This document shows positions 25,966 to 39,848 of a DNA stretch of 64,000 nucleotides, one piece after another. This DNA is from Scylla paramamosain (lineage: Eukaryota > Arthropoda > Malacostraca > Decapoda > Portunidae), in contig NC_087166.1 of assembly GCF_035594125.1 (NCBI RefSeq), positions 20,738,766 to 20,802,765 of the forward strand. Reading direction: 5' to 3'. Every line of letters begins with the position of its first letter. Position 1 is the stretch's first letter. The translations under genes and the position numbers were made by a program. The notes beneath the pieces are model-generated. The model searched no databases, was not told the DNA's origin, and saw only the letters and a program-made list of their open reading frames with translations.

Positions 25966-26313
25966 TGCTCTACATCTTGAAATCTGCCTGTCTAACTGGA
26001 TAACGCAATCTTTCTCACACCTCAGGCACTTCACCACTCTCAGCAGAAATTAATGAAGCATGTTGTCAACTGGCAGATGGAATTGTCTTCACTCAAAAAT
26101 TGCCAGTCACAATGATCTATTTCACACCAACATATGGAACTTATGAAATGCAAATATAATCTTCAACCCTTCAGTTAGCCAGTTGAGTATGCATAGGACA
26201 TCAGATGGGTAGATATGCCAATGTCAGATGCAGCACCCCCCACTGCCCAGTGAAGCATCTTCAAGAATAAGTATAGATTTTCAAAAAGCTCTGGTAATGC
26301 AAAAATTTATTTG

Positions 26314-27463
<1,150 letters not shown>

Positions 27464-27750
27464 CAAGGATTCTCAACCTTTTGCAGGCTGGGCCCCCACA
27501 AAGTTGGTTCAATGCAGTTGGGGACCCCCTCCTCTCTGCACCACCCACTCAACCTCCTCCCCAGCTATACCACCATAGATAGATAAATAGAATTAGACAT
27601 ATATAGATAGATAGACAAGGGAGGGCATAACAGCTGCATCTCCTTTGTACTAATGGCCAATGAGTCTGATTTTCCATTATTTTTTTCCCCTCCCATCCTG
27701 TACTTGTGCCCCTGTGGGGAGTGTCCACAGCTCCCAGTTGAGAACCACTG
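27464..27750. mobile_element. Possible hAT-type MITE
   Basis: The left end CAAGGATTCTCAACC and the inverted right end (GTTGAGAACCACTG, 27737-27750) match at about 11 of 14 positions and resemble the CAGTGGTTCTCAACC ends of many hAT elements. The interior is non-coding. No matching 8-bp target duplication was found. Confidence 0.5.
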
Positions 27751-28375
27751 AGCTAAAGTAATTATTAAGACAGGTCGAAATTGCTGTGGTTTGATGGGTG
27801 CACCTAAATACCCAGATGAGAAAGTCTAGCACATTGGATTAATGACACAAAACCAAATTAAAGAAATGAAGTAATGACAAAATAAATATTTCATCCCTTC
27901 CGATCCTGGCATCCTAAAGCTTTCCCTGCTATCAAGCTTGTGAAAAATTGTAAAGAAATGCAAACAAATAAAGAATAAAAGCAGTATTGGGTCGATATTT
28001 AAATAACATTAGCGTATACATACTTGATTAGGTTAGGTTTAGATTCATTCAGTTCAACTTAACTGTTGTTCCCTTCATTGTATCGATCATGATTTCAAAA
28101 ACAGCATATTTTTGCATAGAAATAAAGTTATTACGTAGATTTTAAGGTTATTCCCATACTCCCCAATACTGTATGAAACAACTGGTTTAGCGCACTGTAA
28201 TTACCCTTGCCACACGGCACAAGCAATACACCACCAGTACTCGCTAATACTACTTCAACTTACACTGTAACATCCATGTACCAGTGCGTTGCTTCAACTT
28301 TCTTCATTTTTTTTTTTTTTTTTCTTTAAGATTTCTTACAGCAAGCACTAGCTAGATGTTGATGCTACAAATTTT
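27751..28375. other. Non-coding stretch
   Basis: No gene seen. A short GATTAGGTTAGGTTTAG segment near 28025 resembles arthropod telomere units. A T-run lies at about 28308-28323. Confidence 0.6.
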
Positions 28376-29190
28376 GAGCTTGATCTTATCTTGATCTTGA
28401 TCTTGAAGGTACACGTGGCTCGGGATCACTCCTAAGCCAGGCCTTTGGATCGGCAACTCCTGTAGAAGGGAAAAATAAAGAGAAACGAACAACATCCCCT
28501 ACACTAATTGTTTTTACACCTGGCACGCCACATTCTCTCCAGAAACTTTTTCACCGCCTCAATCATCCTTTCTTTCGCCTCTCTACACAGTCCCAGCAAC
28601 AGCACCATCCACTCCTTTCCTATCTTCTCCACTCTTTCATTCCTATCATGCCCTAACTCAGTCAGTATCACTTGCATCATCTCATTCCTGTCTCTGGCAT
28701 ACTTCACACATTCTAGCAACACATGTTCCACCGTCTCATCCTCTGCTATGTCACATATCTAGCACACTTTGCTTCGGGACTCAGACCACCTGTAACTCCT
28801 TGCATTCACATCCATACACTGTGCCCTCGCTCGGAAGAGATCACCGCCCAGGCTTCCATCATACCACCTTTCACACCTCGGGGCCTCTTTCTCCTTGTAC
28901 CATTCCATGGTCTTCTTTTCATCTTATTCTTCCATTCATTCAGTCCCACACATTTCACTTCTTTGTCTATCTCATTCTTCCATTTTCCCACATCCCATTC
29001 AGCTCCCACTCTGCCTCCTCTTGTTACCACCCATTCACGCTCATTTTGATTCCTTCCAGCCATTCTCATCGCCCACATAACTTGTAATCCATTCCTGTTT
29101 GTCATTTTCATGCATCTCTTCCTCCATTTGCTTCTACTTTCATTCCACAGGTACACCTTCCTTGCTATTCTTGCATCATCCATTCTCTCA
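28376..29190 (-). mobile_element. LINE-C copy 1 (3' fragment)
   Basis: C-terminal part and 3' UTR of a non-LTR element on the minus strand. The end carries a repeated TCAAGA-type tail (plus-strand TCTTGATCTTGATCTTGA near 28382-28407). Coding words: MDDARIARKVYLWNESRSKW, REWVVTRGGRVGAE, and, near the end, VEHVLLECVKYARDRNEM, part of a Cys/His cluster. The same protein is present in longer form in copy 2. Its 5' side is truncated at about 29190, against the tail of an RTE-like fragment. Confidence 0.75.
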
Positions 29191-30620
29191 AGCCTCTTCT
29201 TCTTCTTCTGCAGCTGCTCCCATGTTCATATGGGGTCGCTGTTCCTCACTAGTCTACTCAACAAGGTTTTGTCCCTAACCTCCTCTCCACTCAATCCTCT
29301 CTCCCTCAGGTCCTCTCCAATGCGATCATTCCACCTTTTCTTTGGTCTGCCACGTCGTCTTCTTCCCTCCACTTCCATATGCAATATCCTTCTGCCGACA
29401 TACCCTTCTTCTCGCCTTTTGATATAACCGAACCATCACAATCTCCTTTCTTGTACTTTCTTTGTCACCTCCGTTACTTTGGCTGTTCCTCTTATAAGAG
29501 TGTTTCTCACTTTATCCCTCCTTGTCACCCCAAGCATTCATCTTAACATTCTCATCTCAGCAACCTCCAACTTATTCTCCTGTGCTTTCTTTATTGGCCA
29601 CGTCTCCGCACCATATAACAATACGGGTCTAAACACCGATTTGAACACTTTCCCCTTTACTCTGGCACTAATTTTTCGGTCAAAGAGCAGTCCAGTTGTT
29701 CTTTTCCAATTCTTCCAACCCGATTGGATACGGTGAATGATCTCTCCATCGAGGCTGCCGTCCACTGATATATGAGAGGCCAAGTATCTGAACTCCTTGA
29801 CACCCTTTAACTTCATATCTTGCATCCATACTTCGCTCTCCTGTCGACCATTAAAATTCAGATACTCCGTCTTCTCCCTGCTAATTCTCAAATCTCTCTC
29901 TTCCAACGCTCCTCGTCATCTCTCCAACTTTCTCTCTACCCCATCTCTATTTTCATCCACCAAGACGATGTCATCCGCGAACAACATGGTCCACGGTGCC
30001 TCCTTCTTTATATTTTGAACACTATCATCCATGAGTAGGTTGAACAGATATGGGCTCAGAGAAGATCCCTGGTGCAGACCCACTCTCACACAGAACTCTT
30101 CTGTTGTTCCCACACTGCTCTTTACCCTCGTCCTTGAGCCTTCGTACATGTCCTGGATCACTCTCACATACTTCTCTGATGCTCCTTTCCTTCTCATATT
30201 AGCCCAACTTCCTGGCGTGGTATTCTATCATAAGCTTTTTCCAAATCAATAAAAATAATGTATAACTCTGCTTCTCCTCATACCTCTGCAGTAGTTGTCT
30301 TACCGCAAAGATTGCGCTAAGACATAACAATTTGCATAAATCCAAATTGTTCGTCTCCCACTTGTGTTTCTCCCCTTACTCTTCTCTCAGTTATTCTTTC
30401 GTACAGTTTCATTGTATGCGATATTAATTTAATTCCTCTGTAATTTTTACAGTCCTATATGTCTCCTTTCTCCTTGTATATTAGGAGATTATCGCTGCAT
30501 TACCATGCATTTGGGACTTTCTCCTCATAGATCTTATTTACCAACCAACACAGCCACTCAAGTCGTTCCTCTTCTAAACTCTTCCACACCTCTACAGGTA
30601 TGTTATTCGGCCCTGCTGCC
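29191..30620 (-). mobile_element. RTE-like LINE fragment (RT domain and C-terminus)
   Basis: Minus-strand RT of the RTE group. In reading order: an AAGPNNIPVEVWK segment (about 30620-30580), FIDLEKAYDRIPR near 30245, VGLHQGSSLSPYLFNLLMDD, and WTMLFADDIVLVDE (FADD active site, about 30000), then EYLNFNG and LLYGAETWPIKKAQENKLEV. 30197-29538 stays in one frame apart from a CGA-to-TGA-type stop near 29917, and the frame stops again where family members read RW (TGG to TGA) just after MRMLR. The 3' end near 29195-29220 carries a (GAA)n-like tail. It is 5' truncated and lacks the endonuclease. Confidence 0.78.
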
Positions 30621-32488
30621 ATCTTGATCTTGATCTTGATGGTACAGGTGGCACAGGATCACTCCTGAGCCAGGCCTTTGGATCGGCAACTCCTGTAGAA
30701 GGTGGAAAAAAAAAAGAGAAACGAACAGCATCCTCTATCCTAATTGTTCATACACCTGGCACGCCACATTCGCTCCAGAAACTCTTTCACCGCCTCAATC
30801 ATCCTTTCATTCGCCTCTCTACACAGTCCCAGCAACAACACCATCCATTCCTTTCCTGTCTTCTCCCCTCTTTCATTCCTATCATACCCTAACTCAGTCA
30901 GTATCACTTGTATCATCTCATTCCTGTCTCTGGCATACTTCACACACTCCAGCACCACATGTTCCACCGTCTCATCCTCTCCCATGTCACACATCTGGCA
31001 CACTTTGCTGCGGGATTCAGACCACCTGTAACTCCTTGCATTCACATCCATACACTGTGCCCTCGCTCGGAAGAGAAGATCACCGCCCAGGCCTTCCATC
31101 ATACCACCTTTCATACCTCGGGGCCTCTTTTTCCTTGTACCATTCCAAGGTCTTCTTTCTTTCCATTTCATTCTTCCATTCATTCAATTCCACACATTTC
31201 ACTTCTTTGTCTATCTCATTCTTCCATTTTCTCACATCTCATTCGGCTCCCACTCTGCCTCCTCTTGTTAACACCCATTCACGCTCATTTTGATTCCTCC
31301 CTGCCATTCTTATCGCCCACACAACTTGCAATCCATTCCTGTCTGTCATTCTCATGCATCTCTTCCTCCATTTGCTTCCACTTTCATTCCACAGGTACAC
31401 CTTCCTTGCTATTCTTGCATCATCCATTCTCTCAAGCCTAATCCTGTACCTAAGTGTGGCTTTTGTGAGTCTTTCTTTAAAGGTGCTCCATCCCATGTCA
31501 CCTCTCAAGGCTTCAACTGCTGTGCACCTCGGTGCACTCAGTGCCATCCTTGCTACTCTATTCTGGCCCACTTCTAACTTATCAATTTCACTTTCATTCC
31601 ATGCAATCACATCCATACCGTACATTATACATGGCACAGCCACACTCTTCCACACTTCTCTCAACACATCATACTTGCTCTCATCCTTGCCGCGCTTCCC
31701 AATCGACCTGCCCACTGGTTTACCATACTTATCTTTTCATTCTTTGCCTTTGCACACCCACTAGGACTCATCCACATCCCTAAGTACTTGTATTCTTGCA
31801 CCTGTCTCAACTCATTCTCTCCAAGTCTCCATACCACATTACTTTCATCCTCTGACCTATTCACAATCATTACTTTGCTTTTCTCACTGCTAAACTTTAC
31901 TCCAAAGTCTTTACCATAGCCATCCACCACATCCAACAAACTTTGAAGCTCATCTGCCGATTCACTCATAACAACTACGTCATCTGCATAAAGGAGCACA
32001 CATACTTAATCATTCCCCACACTTACCCCTACATTCATTTTTCTCATCCTGGCTGCTAGCTCCTCTGTATACAGGCTAAAAAGGGTTGGTGACAATATAC
32101 TGCCGTGCGTAACTCCTCTCTCACTCTTCACCCAGTCTGTTTCTATGTCTCCTAGTCTGTATCTAGCTCTTGTGTCCACATACATACTTTGCGCAATGTT
32201 AACTATCTTTGCACTCAATCCAATCTTTTCTAAGACTCTACCTAGCATTTCTCTGTTCACTCTATCATAAGCTTTCTCTATATCCAGAAAACCTATGTAC
32301 AATTTACCCCCATCCTTCTTTTTCTTCTCAATCATTTCATTCACCACAAACATATTGTCCCCAGCTCTCCTATCCCCACGAAAACCATTCTGTTCTTCAC
32401 CCAGCACTCCAGCTCTCTCAATCCATTTACACAGTCTCTCATTCAACAGTGCACTGAAAACTTTACCTATTGTATTCACTAATGCAAT
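30621..32488 (-). mobile_element. LINE-C copy 2 (RT through 3' end)
   Basis: The longest LINE-C copy. It reads ARMRKMNVGVSV-side RT with NGFRGDRRAGDN, FLDIEKAYDRVNREM (catalytic Asp), RGVTHGSILSPTLFSLY and LLYADDVVVMSES (YADD, about 31985). 32479-31661 is one frame interrupted by a single TAA at 32003-32005. The thumb follows: [31 protein letters not shown]. The C-terminal CQMCDMGEDETVEHVVLEC cluster is a likely zinc-binding end. Frameshifts lie near 31700 and 31200. A TCAAGA-type tail lies at 30622-30641. There is no endonuclease (5' truncated). Clade not resolved. Confidence 0.8.
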
Positions 32489-33638
<1,150 letters not shown>

Positions 33639-33754
33639 TCTGTCATCCCCCCCAAAGGGGAGTTTGTTGCGATCGCCTAGTACTGTTGCTTCTTGTCCAA
33701 GCGCGGGAACGGCGGTCGGACATAAGTATGACTCGATCAAGGTAGCCCTCAATC

Positions 33755-33980
33755 ATCCCAAGCCACCACCACCTCTCCATCATCCAAAGCCAACACTAGC
33801 CCTCTGTCAGCACCAGCCAACACCAGCCCTCTGCCAGCAACAGCCACCACCAGCCATCTGCCTGCACCAGCCACCACTCTGCCAGCACCAGCCACCACCA
33901 ACCCTCCACCAGCACCTGCCCTCTGCCACCACCAGCCCTCCAACAGCTCAAACCAACACCAGCCCTCTACCAGCACAACA
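33755..33980 (+). repeat. Degenerate CCAGCC/CTCTGCCAGCA minisatellite
   Basis: Recurrent words CACCAGCC, ACCAGCCCTCTGCCAGCA and CCACCACC in an irregular period of roughly 15-33 bp. One plus frame reads a Pro/Gln/His-rich repeat (QPPPALCQH-like), but there is no other sign of a gene. Confidence 0.7.
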
Positions 33981-34395
33981 CACCAAAAAGCTCTGAAGCA
34001 TAAACAGATACAAAGCACAGCAAACAAACAGGATTTTGGAAGCACACTAAATACTACGATGGAAACACAAAATGAGGTCTTGAACGTTCTAAAACAATTA
34101 GTGACAGTAATTGTGCCAAAGAACTCAAAGAAATTATTCATATTTTCAAAAATTATTATGCAACCAGAAAAAAATAAGTGTATAGGAAAAATTTTTGAAA
34201 CATAAATTAAAGACAACATTTTCTTGAAAATATATTGTATGCATATTAAACTTACAATTCCTTCTGATAAATGTTGTTATTATCGTTACCTTCTGTTTTG
34301 TCGTTACCTAAGTTTTGTCATTAAGATAGGCATCCTAAAAAAAGTAATGATTAATGAATGTGTTATTTGAACTGAGAGACAGAGGGAAAGCCAAA
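33981..34395. other. AT-rich non-coding stretch
   Basis: No gene or clear repeat was seen. Confidence 0.6.
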
Positions 34396-34560
34396 GTTAG
34401 TCTAAGTGTCTTGTTACTCCTCTTCTGAAATTGTTTAAGTCATAGGAGGAAATACAGAAGCAGGAAGATAGTTCCAGAGTTTACCAGTGAAAGGGATGTG
34501 AGACTCTTACATTAGGAAGGTGGACAAAATAGGGATGAGAGTAAGCAGAAAGGATTGTGC
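34396..34560 (-). mobile_element. LINE-A copy 5 (short internal 3' fragment)
   Basis: Reverse complement of the LINE-A C-terminal coding region: CATAGGAGGAAATACAGAAG, CCAGAGTTTACCAG and GGTGGACAAAATAGGGATGA align with the minus copy at 54852-58160. It has neither the tail nor the RT box. Confidence 0.7.
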
Positions 34561-34671
34561 TTTCAAGTTGCTGGCCTCAAAATTAAGCTCAGCAAATGCT
34601 CGTTTCTCAAACAGCAAGTCAAATTCTTCGGTCATAAGGTCAACAAAGATTGTATTCACACTTTAGATGAC
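34561..34671 (+). pseudogene. Ty3/gypsy reverse transcriptase fragment
   Basis: Thirty-seven codons reading [18 protein letters not shown] and then [18 protein letters not shown], the conserved stretch after the YxDD box of Ty3/gypsy RTs (SKCxF...VxFLGHxVxxxGI). It has no flanking gypsy sequence: it is bounded on the left by a minus-strand LINE-A piece and on the right, in frame, by the LINE-A endonuclease. Confidence 0.7.
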
Positions 34672-34672
34672 T

Positions 34673-37212
34673 CCATTCTTGGAGACTTCAATGTTCACCA
34701 CCAGCTTTGGCTATCCTCTCCCTTCACTGACCATCCTGGTGAACTAACCTTCAACTTTCCTATCCTCCATGACCTAGAGCAACTGGTGCAACACACTACT
34801 CGTATTCCTGACCATCTTGCAGATACGCCCAAGATTATTGACCTTTTCCTAACCTCTAATCTTTCTGCTTATGCTGTCACCCTCTCTTCTCCATTGGGCT
34901 CCTCTGATTACAATCTCATATCTTTATCTTGTCCTATCGCTCCAATCCCTCCTCAGGATCTCCCTAAGCGGATGTGCCTCTGGCGTTTTGCCTCTGCTAA
35001 TTGGGGGGACCTGAGGAGGTATTTTGCTGATTTTTCTTGGAATGACTACTGCTTCCGTTTCAGAGCCACATCTCTGTATACCGAGCCCATAGCAGAGGTG
35101 ATAGTGTGTGAAATGGAGGCGTACATTCCTCACTCTTTTTCTCGACCTAAACCATCCAAACTTTGGTTTAACACAGCTTGTTCTTGTGCTATACATGATA
35201 GAGAGGTGGCCCACAAAAGGTACTTAACCCTCCATCACCAGAATCTCATGCACTTTATATTTCTGCCCGGAATCATGCCAGGTCTGTTCTCCAACTAACC
35301 TGAAACTCTTTCATTAATATAAAGTGTCAAAATCTTTCAACATCTAACTCCCCTCGTGACTTCTGGCATCTAGCCAAAAATATCTTCAATAACTTTCCTT
35401 CTTCTTTCCCTCCTTTATTTCAACCAGATGGCACCACTGTTATCAGATCTATCTCTAAAGCTGAACTCTTTCCTCAGACCTTTACTAAAAACTCTAACTT
35501 GAACGATTCAGGGCTTGTTCCTCCCTCTCCTCCACCCTCTGACTACTTCATGCTACCTATTAAAATTCTTCACAATGATGTTTTCCATGCCCTCGCTGGC
35601 CTAAACCGTCGGAAGGCTTATGTACCTGATGGGGTCCCTCCTATTGTTCTCCGAAACTGTGCCTCTGTGCTTGCACCTTGCCTAGTCAAACTCTTTCAGC
35701 TCTGTCTGTCAACATCTACCTTTCCTTCTTGCTGAAAGTTTGCCTACATTCAACCTGTTCCTATAAAGGGTGACCGTTCTAATCCCTCAAACTACCGTCC
35801 TATTGCTTTAATTTCCTGCCTATCTAAAGTTTTTGAATCTATCTTCAACAGGAAGATTCTTAAACATATATCACTTCACAACCTCCTATCTGATCGCCAG
35901 TATGGGTTCCGTCAAGGCCGCTCTACTGGTGATCTTCTGCCTTTCCTTACTGAGTCTTGGTCATCCTCTTTTAGAGATTTTGGAGAAACTTTTGCTGTTG
36001 CCTTCGACATATCAAAAGATTTTGATTCTGGCACAAAGCTTTGATTTCCAAACTACCCTCCTAAGGCTTCTCTCCTTCTCTCTGTAACTTCATCTCAAGT
36101 TTCCTTTCTGACCGTTCTATTGCTGCTGTGGTAGACGGTCACTGTTCTTCTCCTAAATCTATTAACAGTGGTGTTCGTCAGGGTTCTGTCCTGTCACCCA
36201 CTCTCTTCTTATTATTCATTAATGATCTTCTAAACCAAACTTCTTGTCCTATCCACTCCTACGCTGATGATACCACCCTGCACTTTTCCACGTCTTTTCA
36301 CAGATGTGCAACCCTTCAGGAAGTAAACATTTCACGCAGGGAAGCCACAAAACGCTTGACTTCTGATCTTTCTATAATTTCTGATTGGGGGAGAGCAAAC
36401 TTGGTATTGTTCAATGCCTCAAAAACTCAATTTCTCCATCTATCAACTTGACACAACCTTCCAGACAACTATCCACTCTTCTTCAACGACACTCAACTGT
36501 CCCCCTCTTCTACACTGAACATCTCAGTCTGTCCTTTACTTATAATCTGAAATGGAAACTTCACATCTCATCTCTAGCTAAAACAGCTTCTATGAAGTTA
36601 GGTGTTCTGGGACGTCTCCGCCAGCTTTTCTCACCCCCCCCCCCAGCTGCTAACTCTGTACAAGAGCCTTATCCATCCATGTATGAAGTAAGCTTCACAT
36701 GTCTGGGGGGGTTCCACTCATACTGCTCTTCTAGATAGGGTAGAATCAAAAGCTTTTCGTCTCATCAACTCCTCTCCTCTAACTGACTGTCTTCAGCCTC
36801 TCTCTCATCGCCGTAATGTTGCATCTCTAGCCGTCTTCTACCGCTATTTTCATGCTAACTGCTCTTCTGATCTTGCTAATTGCATGCCTCCCCTCCTCCC
36901 ACGGCCTCGCTGCACAAGACTTTCTTCTTTCTCTCACCCCTATTCTGTCCACCTCTCTAACGCATGAGTTAACCAGTACTCTCAGTCATTCATCCCTTTC
37001 TCTGGTAAACTCTGAAACTCCATGCCTGCTTCTGTATTTCCACCTTCCTATGACTTGAACTCCTTGAAGAGGGAGGTTTCAAGACACTTATCCTTCAGAT
37101 TTTGACTACCACTTTGGACCCTTTTATGGGACTGGCATTTCAGTGGGCATTTTTTTTTTATTGGATTTCTGTTGCCCTTGGCCAGTGTCCCTCCTACATA
37201 AAAGAAAAAAAA
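34673..37212 (+). mobile_element. LINE-A copy 6 (5' truncated)
   Basis: Starts inside the endonuclease at [18 protein letters not shown] and runs to the poly(A) at about 37198-37212. The frame is open to 35298 and then broken. RT motifs: KAYVPDGVPPIVL, FDISKDFD (KAFD changed to KDFD), VRQGSVLSPTLF (PQG changed to RQG) and SYADDTTLHFS at about 36260. An 11-C run near 36634-36644 shifts the frame before the thumb. The C-terminal Leu-rich end is present near 36850-37080. The tail lies against a MULE-like pseudogene, so this copy was probably inserted into it. Confidence 0.85.
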
Positions 37213-37214
37213 AT

Positions 37215-37963
37215 TCTCGAAACACTAATGTCATTGTCTTGAATATGTAAAGTATACAGTTGATAGTAAATAATTGGGCTGCATTTAAAGGTTCCATCTA
37301 CAACCCAATTCTTAGATCTTTTGATGCCATCAGTACCCGAGTCTGTTGCAAATATTAGAATTCTTTCGGTATCATGTTCACCACTGTCAAACTGTAGAAA
37401 CTTCAAACCGTTCTCAGTGTTGCAGTACTGATCAGAAATCAAATAACCATGTCGTTCCTGAAGTATAGGAGGTACACTATCTTCTACTTGTCTCCAACAC
37501 CTTATACTACGACTCAATGATGAGGTTGAAGGTAATTCAGAAAGAGCACATTCATTCATATTGGAAGATTCTTTACATAATATAGTCCGAAGTGAAGTGA
37601 AGTGCAGACTTCACTTTCATTTGATGTTTTGCTATTTTTGCTTCCACTCTTGCAGCTGTAGCACTGTGATTATGTTCACCAAATCTTAACGATTTTGTTT
37701 TCACTCTCACCAACATAGGTGTGTAGATCGGTTTTACACAATCTATTTTCTTACATCCAATACTGCTTTGAACCATCCTTATTCGCTTTGTGTTTATTAT
37801 AAATATAATTTAGATCATCCACTAGTTTCTTTCCATTTCTTGTTGAAGTAGCTAAACGAGGCATGGATGACAGCAGAGGAGAAAAAATATATCCACAAAT
37901 GCAGCAGCAGTAATTGGCTGACGAGCGTTGGTAGTAGACTGACCAAGGTTCATTGACTAACAT
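37215..37963 (-). pseudogene. FLYWCH zinc-finger / MULE-type transposase-like pseudogene
   Basis: Three minus-strand frames in order. 37963-37751 starts the FLYWCH-like module (ATSTRNGKKLVDDLNYIYNK, KQYWM). 37776-37573 continues with GCKKIDC and FGEHNHSATAARVEAKIA, giving the usual Cys...Cys...His-x-His pattern. 37559-37215 holds RILIFATDSGTDGIKRSKNW and VVDGTFKCSPIIYYQLYTLH, the beginning of a MULE transposase-like domain (first catalytic Asp in VDGTF). A frame change near 37765 and a stop near 37570 break it. It is cut off at its C-terminal side by the LINE-A tail at 37212. Such genes can be transposons or domesticated copies; here it is dead. Confidence 0.65.
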
Positions 37964-37984
37964 CCAGCATTGGTGTGGTGGTAT

Positions 37985-38135
37985 TTGGCATCTTTTTTCT
38001 CTGTTGAGTTACTACGTGTCTACCTACCCTATTCCAATCCTTTAACCACTCTGTTAGTGAATCAATATCTACCTAGGTCTCTCCTGAATCTAAGCTTTTC
38101 TAGCTTGTACCCATTTCCACGTGTCCTATCTGACT
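37985..38135 (-). pseudogene. C-terminal scrap of a CR1/L2-like LINE
   Basis: The minus strand reads RTRGNGYKLEKLRFRRDLGR, then FTNRVVKGLE, with a stop in place of the expected W. This matches the conserved TRGxxxKLxK...F(S/T)NRVVxxWNxLP end of CR1/L2/Jockey-type RT ORFs. Only about 50 codons remain. Confidence 0.55.
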
Positions 38136-38139
38136 ACTA

Positions 38140-38262
38140 TATGGTAGTGAAATGACATAGTAGTAAATTGTCCTATTAATGAATTGTACGGTAACGAAAT
38201 AGCCGGTAGCAAAGTGTCCAGGAGCGAAATGTCCAGTAGCAAGGTGTCCAGTCACCACTAGA
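38140..38262. repeat. Degenerate ~16-bp minisatellite
   Basis: Successive imperfect units such as GTAGCAAAGTGTCCAG, GAGCGAAATGTCCAG and TAGCAAGGTGTCCAG, plus more diverged ones to the left. Confidence 0.7.
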
Positions 38263-38274
38263 GCAATAGCATAA

Positions 38275-39140
38275 GATACAAATACGAGATTGTGATCGGA
38301 GGAGCCCAACGGAGAAGAGTAGGTAACAGCATAAGCAGAAGGATTAGAGGTTAAGAATGTTGGGTGTATCTCCAAGAGGGTCAGGAATACAAGTAGGGTG
38401 TTGCACCAGTTGTTCTAGATCGTGGAGGATAGCAAAGTTGAAGGGTAGTTCACCAGGATGGTCAGAAGGGAGAGGAAAGCCAAAGCTGGTAGTGGACACT
38501 GAAGTCTCCAAGAATGGAAATCTCTGCAAAAGGAAAGAGTCAAAATGTGCCCCACTTTGGAAGTTAAGTACCCAAAGAATTTCTTATACTCAGAGGAGTT
38601 AGGTGAGAGGTATACATGTACATGTATAGGGGGTTCCACTCATACCGCTATTTTAGACAGGATAGAATCAAAAGTTTTTCGTTTTATCAACTCCTCTCCC
38701 CTAAATGACTGTCTTCAGCCTGTTTCTCATCGCCGCAATGTTGCATCTCTTGCTATCTTCTACCGCTATTTTCATGCCAACTGCTCTTCTGATTTTGCTA
38801 AGTGCATACCTCTCCATCTTCCTCGGCCTCGTTGTACAAGACTTTCTTCTTTCTCTCATCCTTATTGTGTCCACCTCTCTAATGCAATAGTTAGCCAGTA
38901 TTCTCAATCATTCATCCTTTTTTCTGGTTTTGGTAAACTCCGAACTCCCTTCCTACTTTTGTATTTCCTCCTTCCTTTGACTTGAACTCTTTCAAGAGGG
39001 AGGTTTCAAGACACTTATCCTTCAATTTTCGACGATTTTTTTGACATCCCTTTTGGGACTGGCACCTCAGTGATATCTTTTTTTTTTCTTTTTTTTCTTG
39101 GCCAGTAACCCTCTTACATAAAAAAAATATAAAAAAAAAG
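38275..39140. mobile_element. LINE-A copy 7 with inverted 5' segment
   Basis: 38275-38620 is LINE-A endonuclease sequence on the minus strand (ILGDFN-region equivalent near 38510). From about 38626 the plus strand carries the C-terminal coding region (GVPLIPLF...FRFINSSPLNDCLQP), the Leu-rich end and a 3' UTR with an A-rich tail at about 39120-39140. The middle (RT) is absent. A 5' part inverted relative to an intact 3' end with tail is the classic product of twin priming. The sequence is diverged. Confidence 0.75.
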
Positions 39141-39848
39141 GCCCCTTTGCCCACGACCCACTTCCTCACATTCCTCAGGACGATGCCCACCTTGTTCGTA
39201 AACACCACAAAGGTGCAGGTGTCGATGATGTAGCAGAGGGCTAAGACAATCTATGACGGACTAAAAGCTAGTTGATGAATTGCAACGGCACGCGATTAAT
39301 CTTACGCGGGTAAAACGCAAAATTGCCTCATGTCGTGCACGCTAGACAAGCATAAAAAAATTAAATACTTGTGTGTAGAGTGAGTATCGAGTGTGCCCTA
39401 AGGGTAAAATGAATCTTAAGTCCTTGGTGACGAAAAGTAGATGAGCAAATATTCTGGTGATAGCGTGTCCTAAAGGAAGAGATGAGTATTAAACTAGACG
39501 GATTTTAAATCTTAAGGATAGCAATGTATGTAGCAGTATATGTAATCTTGCCACCGCATAGATGTAAGTGGATGAAAGAAATTATAAAGAAGGAGTACAG
39601 AACTATTCTTGTAGTTCTTCAGTACTCCACATGATAGGTGGTGCTATATTTTTGAGATGGTGCAACTCATAATTATATACCATGAAGCTATCGGTCGTTT
39701 TCTGCTTCGCCCTGATTGTAAATAATTCTTAGAGAATTTTTCCTGTGTATCTTAAATGTGTCGATTTCTATGTGTTCAGTATACTGTGGTTTTCATATAT
39801 TCTATGTGCTTCATGTGTTGATTTCATGCTGGATTATGATGTGTGATA
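39141..39848 (+). mobile_element. LTR-like repeat (LTR-X), left part of a plus-strand copy
   Basis: Aligns by eye with the reverse complement of 48075-49405: shared words include AAGGTGCAGGTGTCGATGA, CACGCGATTAATCTTA, GGAAGAGATGAGT and CAGTATACTGTGGTTTTCAT. The first ~100 bp of the repeat is missing, cut by the LINE-A tail. The match stops at about 39848 and resumes at about 42985. Confidence 0.65.

Noticed and set aside
33770..33996. Pro/Gln/His-rich repeat protein
   Set aside because: Open only because the minisatellite lacks stops. No start context, irregular unit and no conserved flanking domain.
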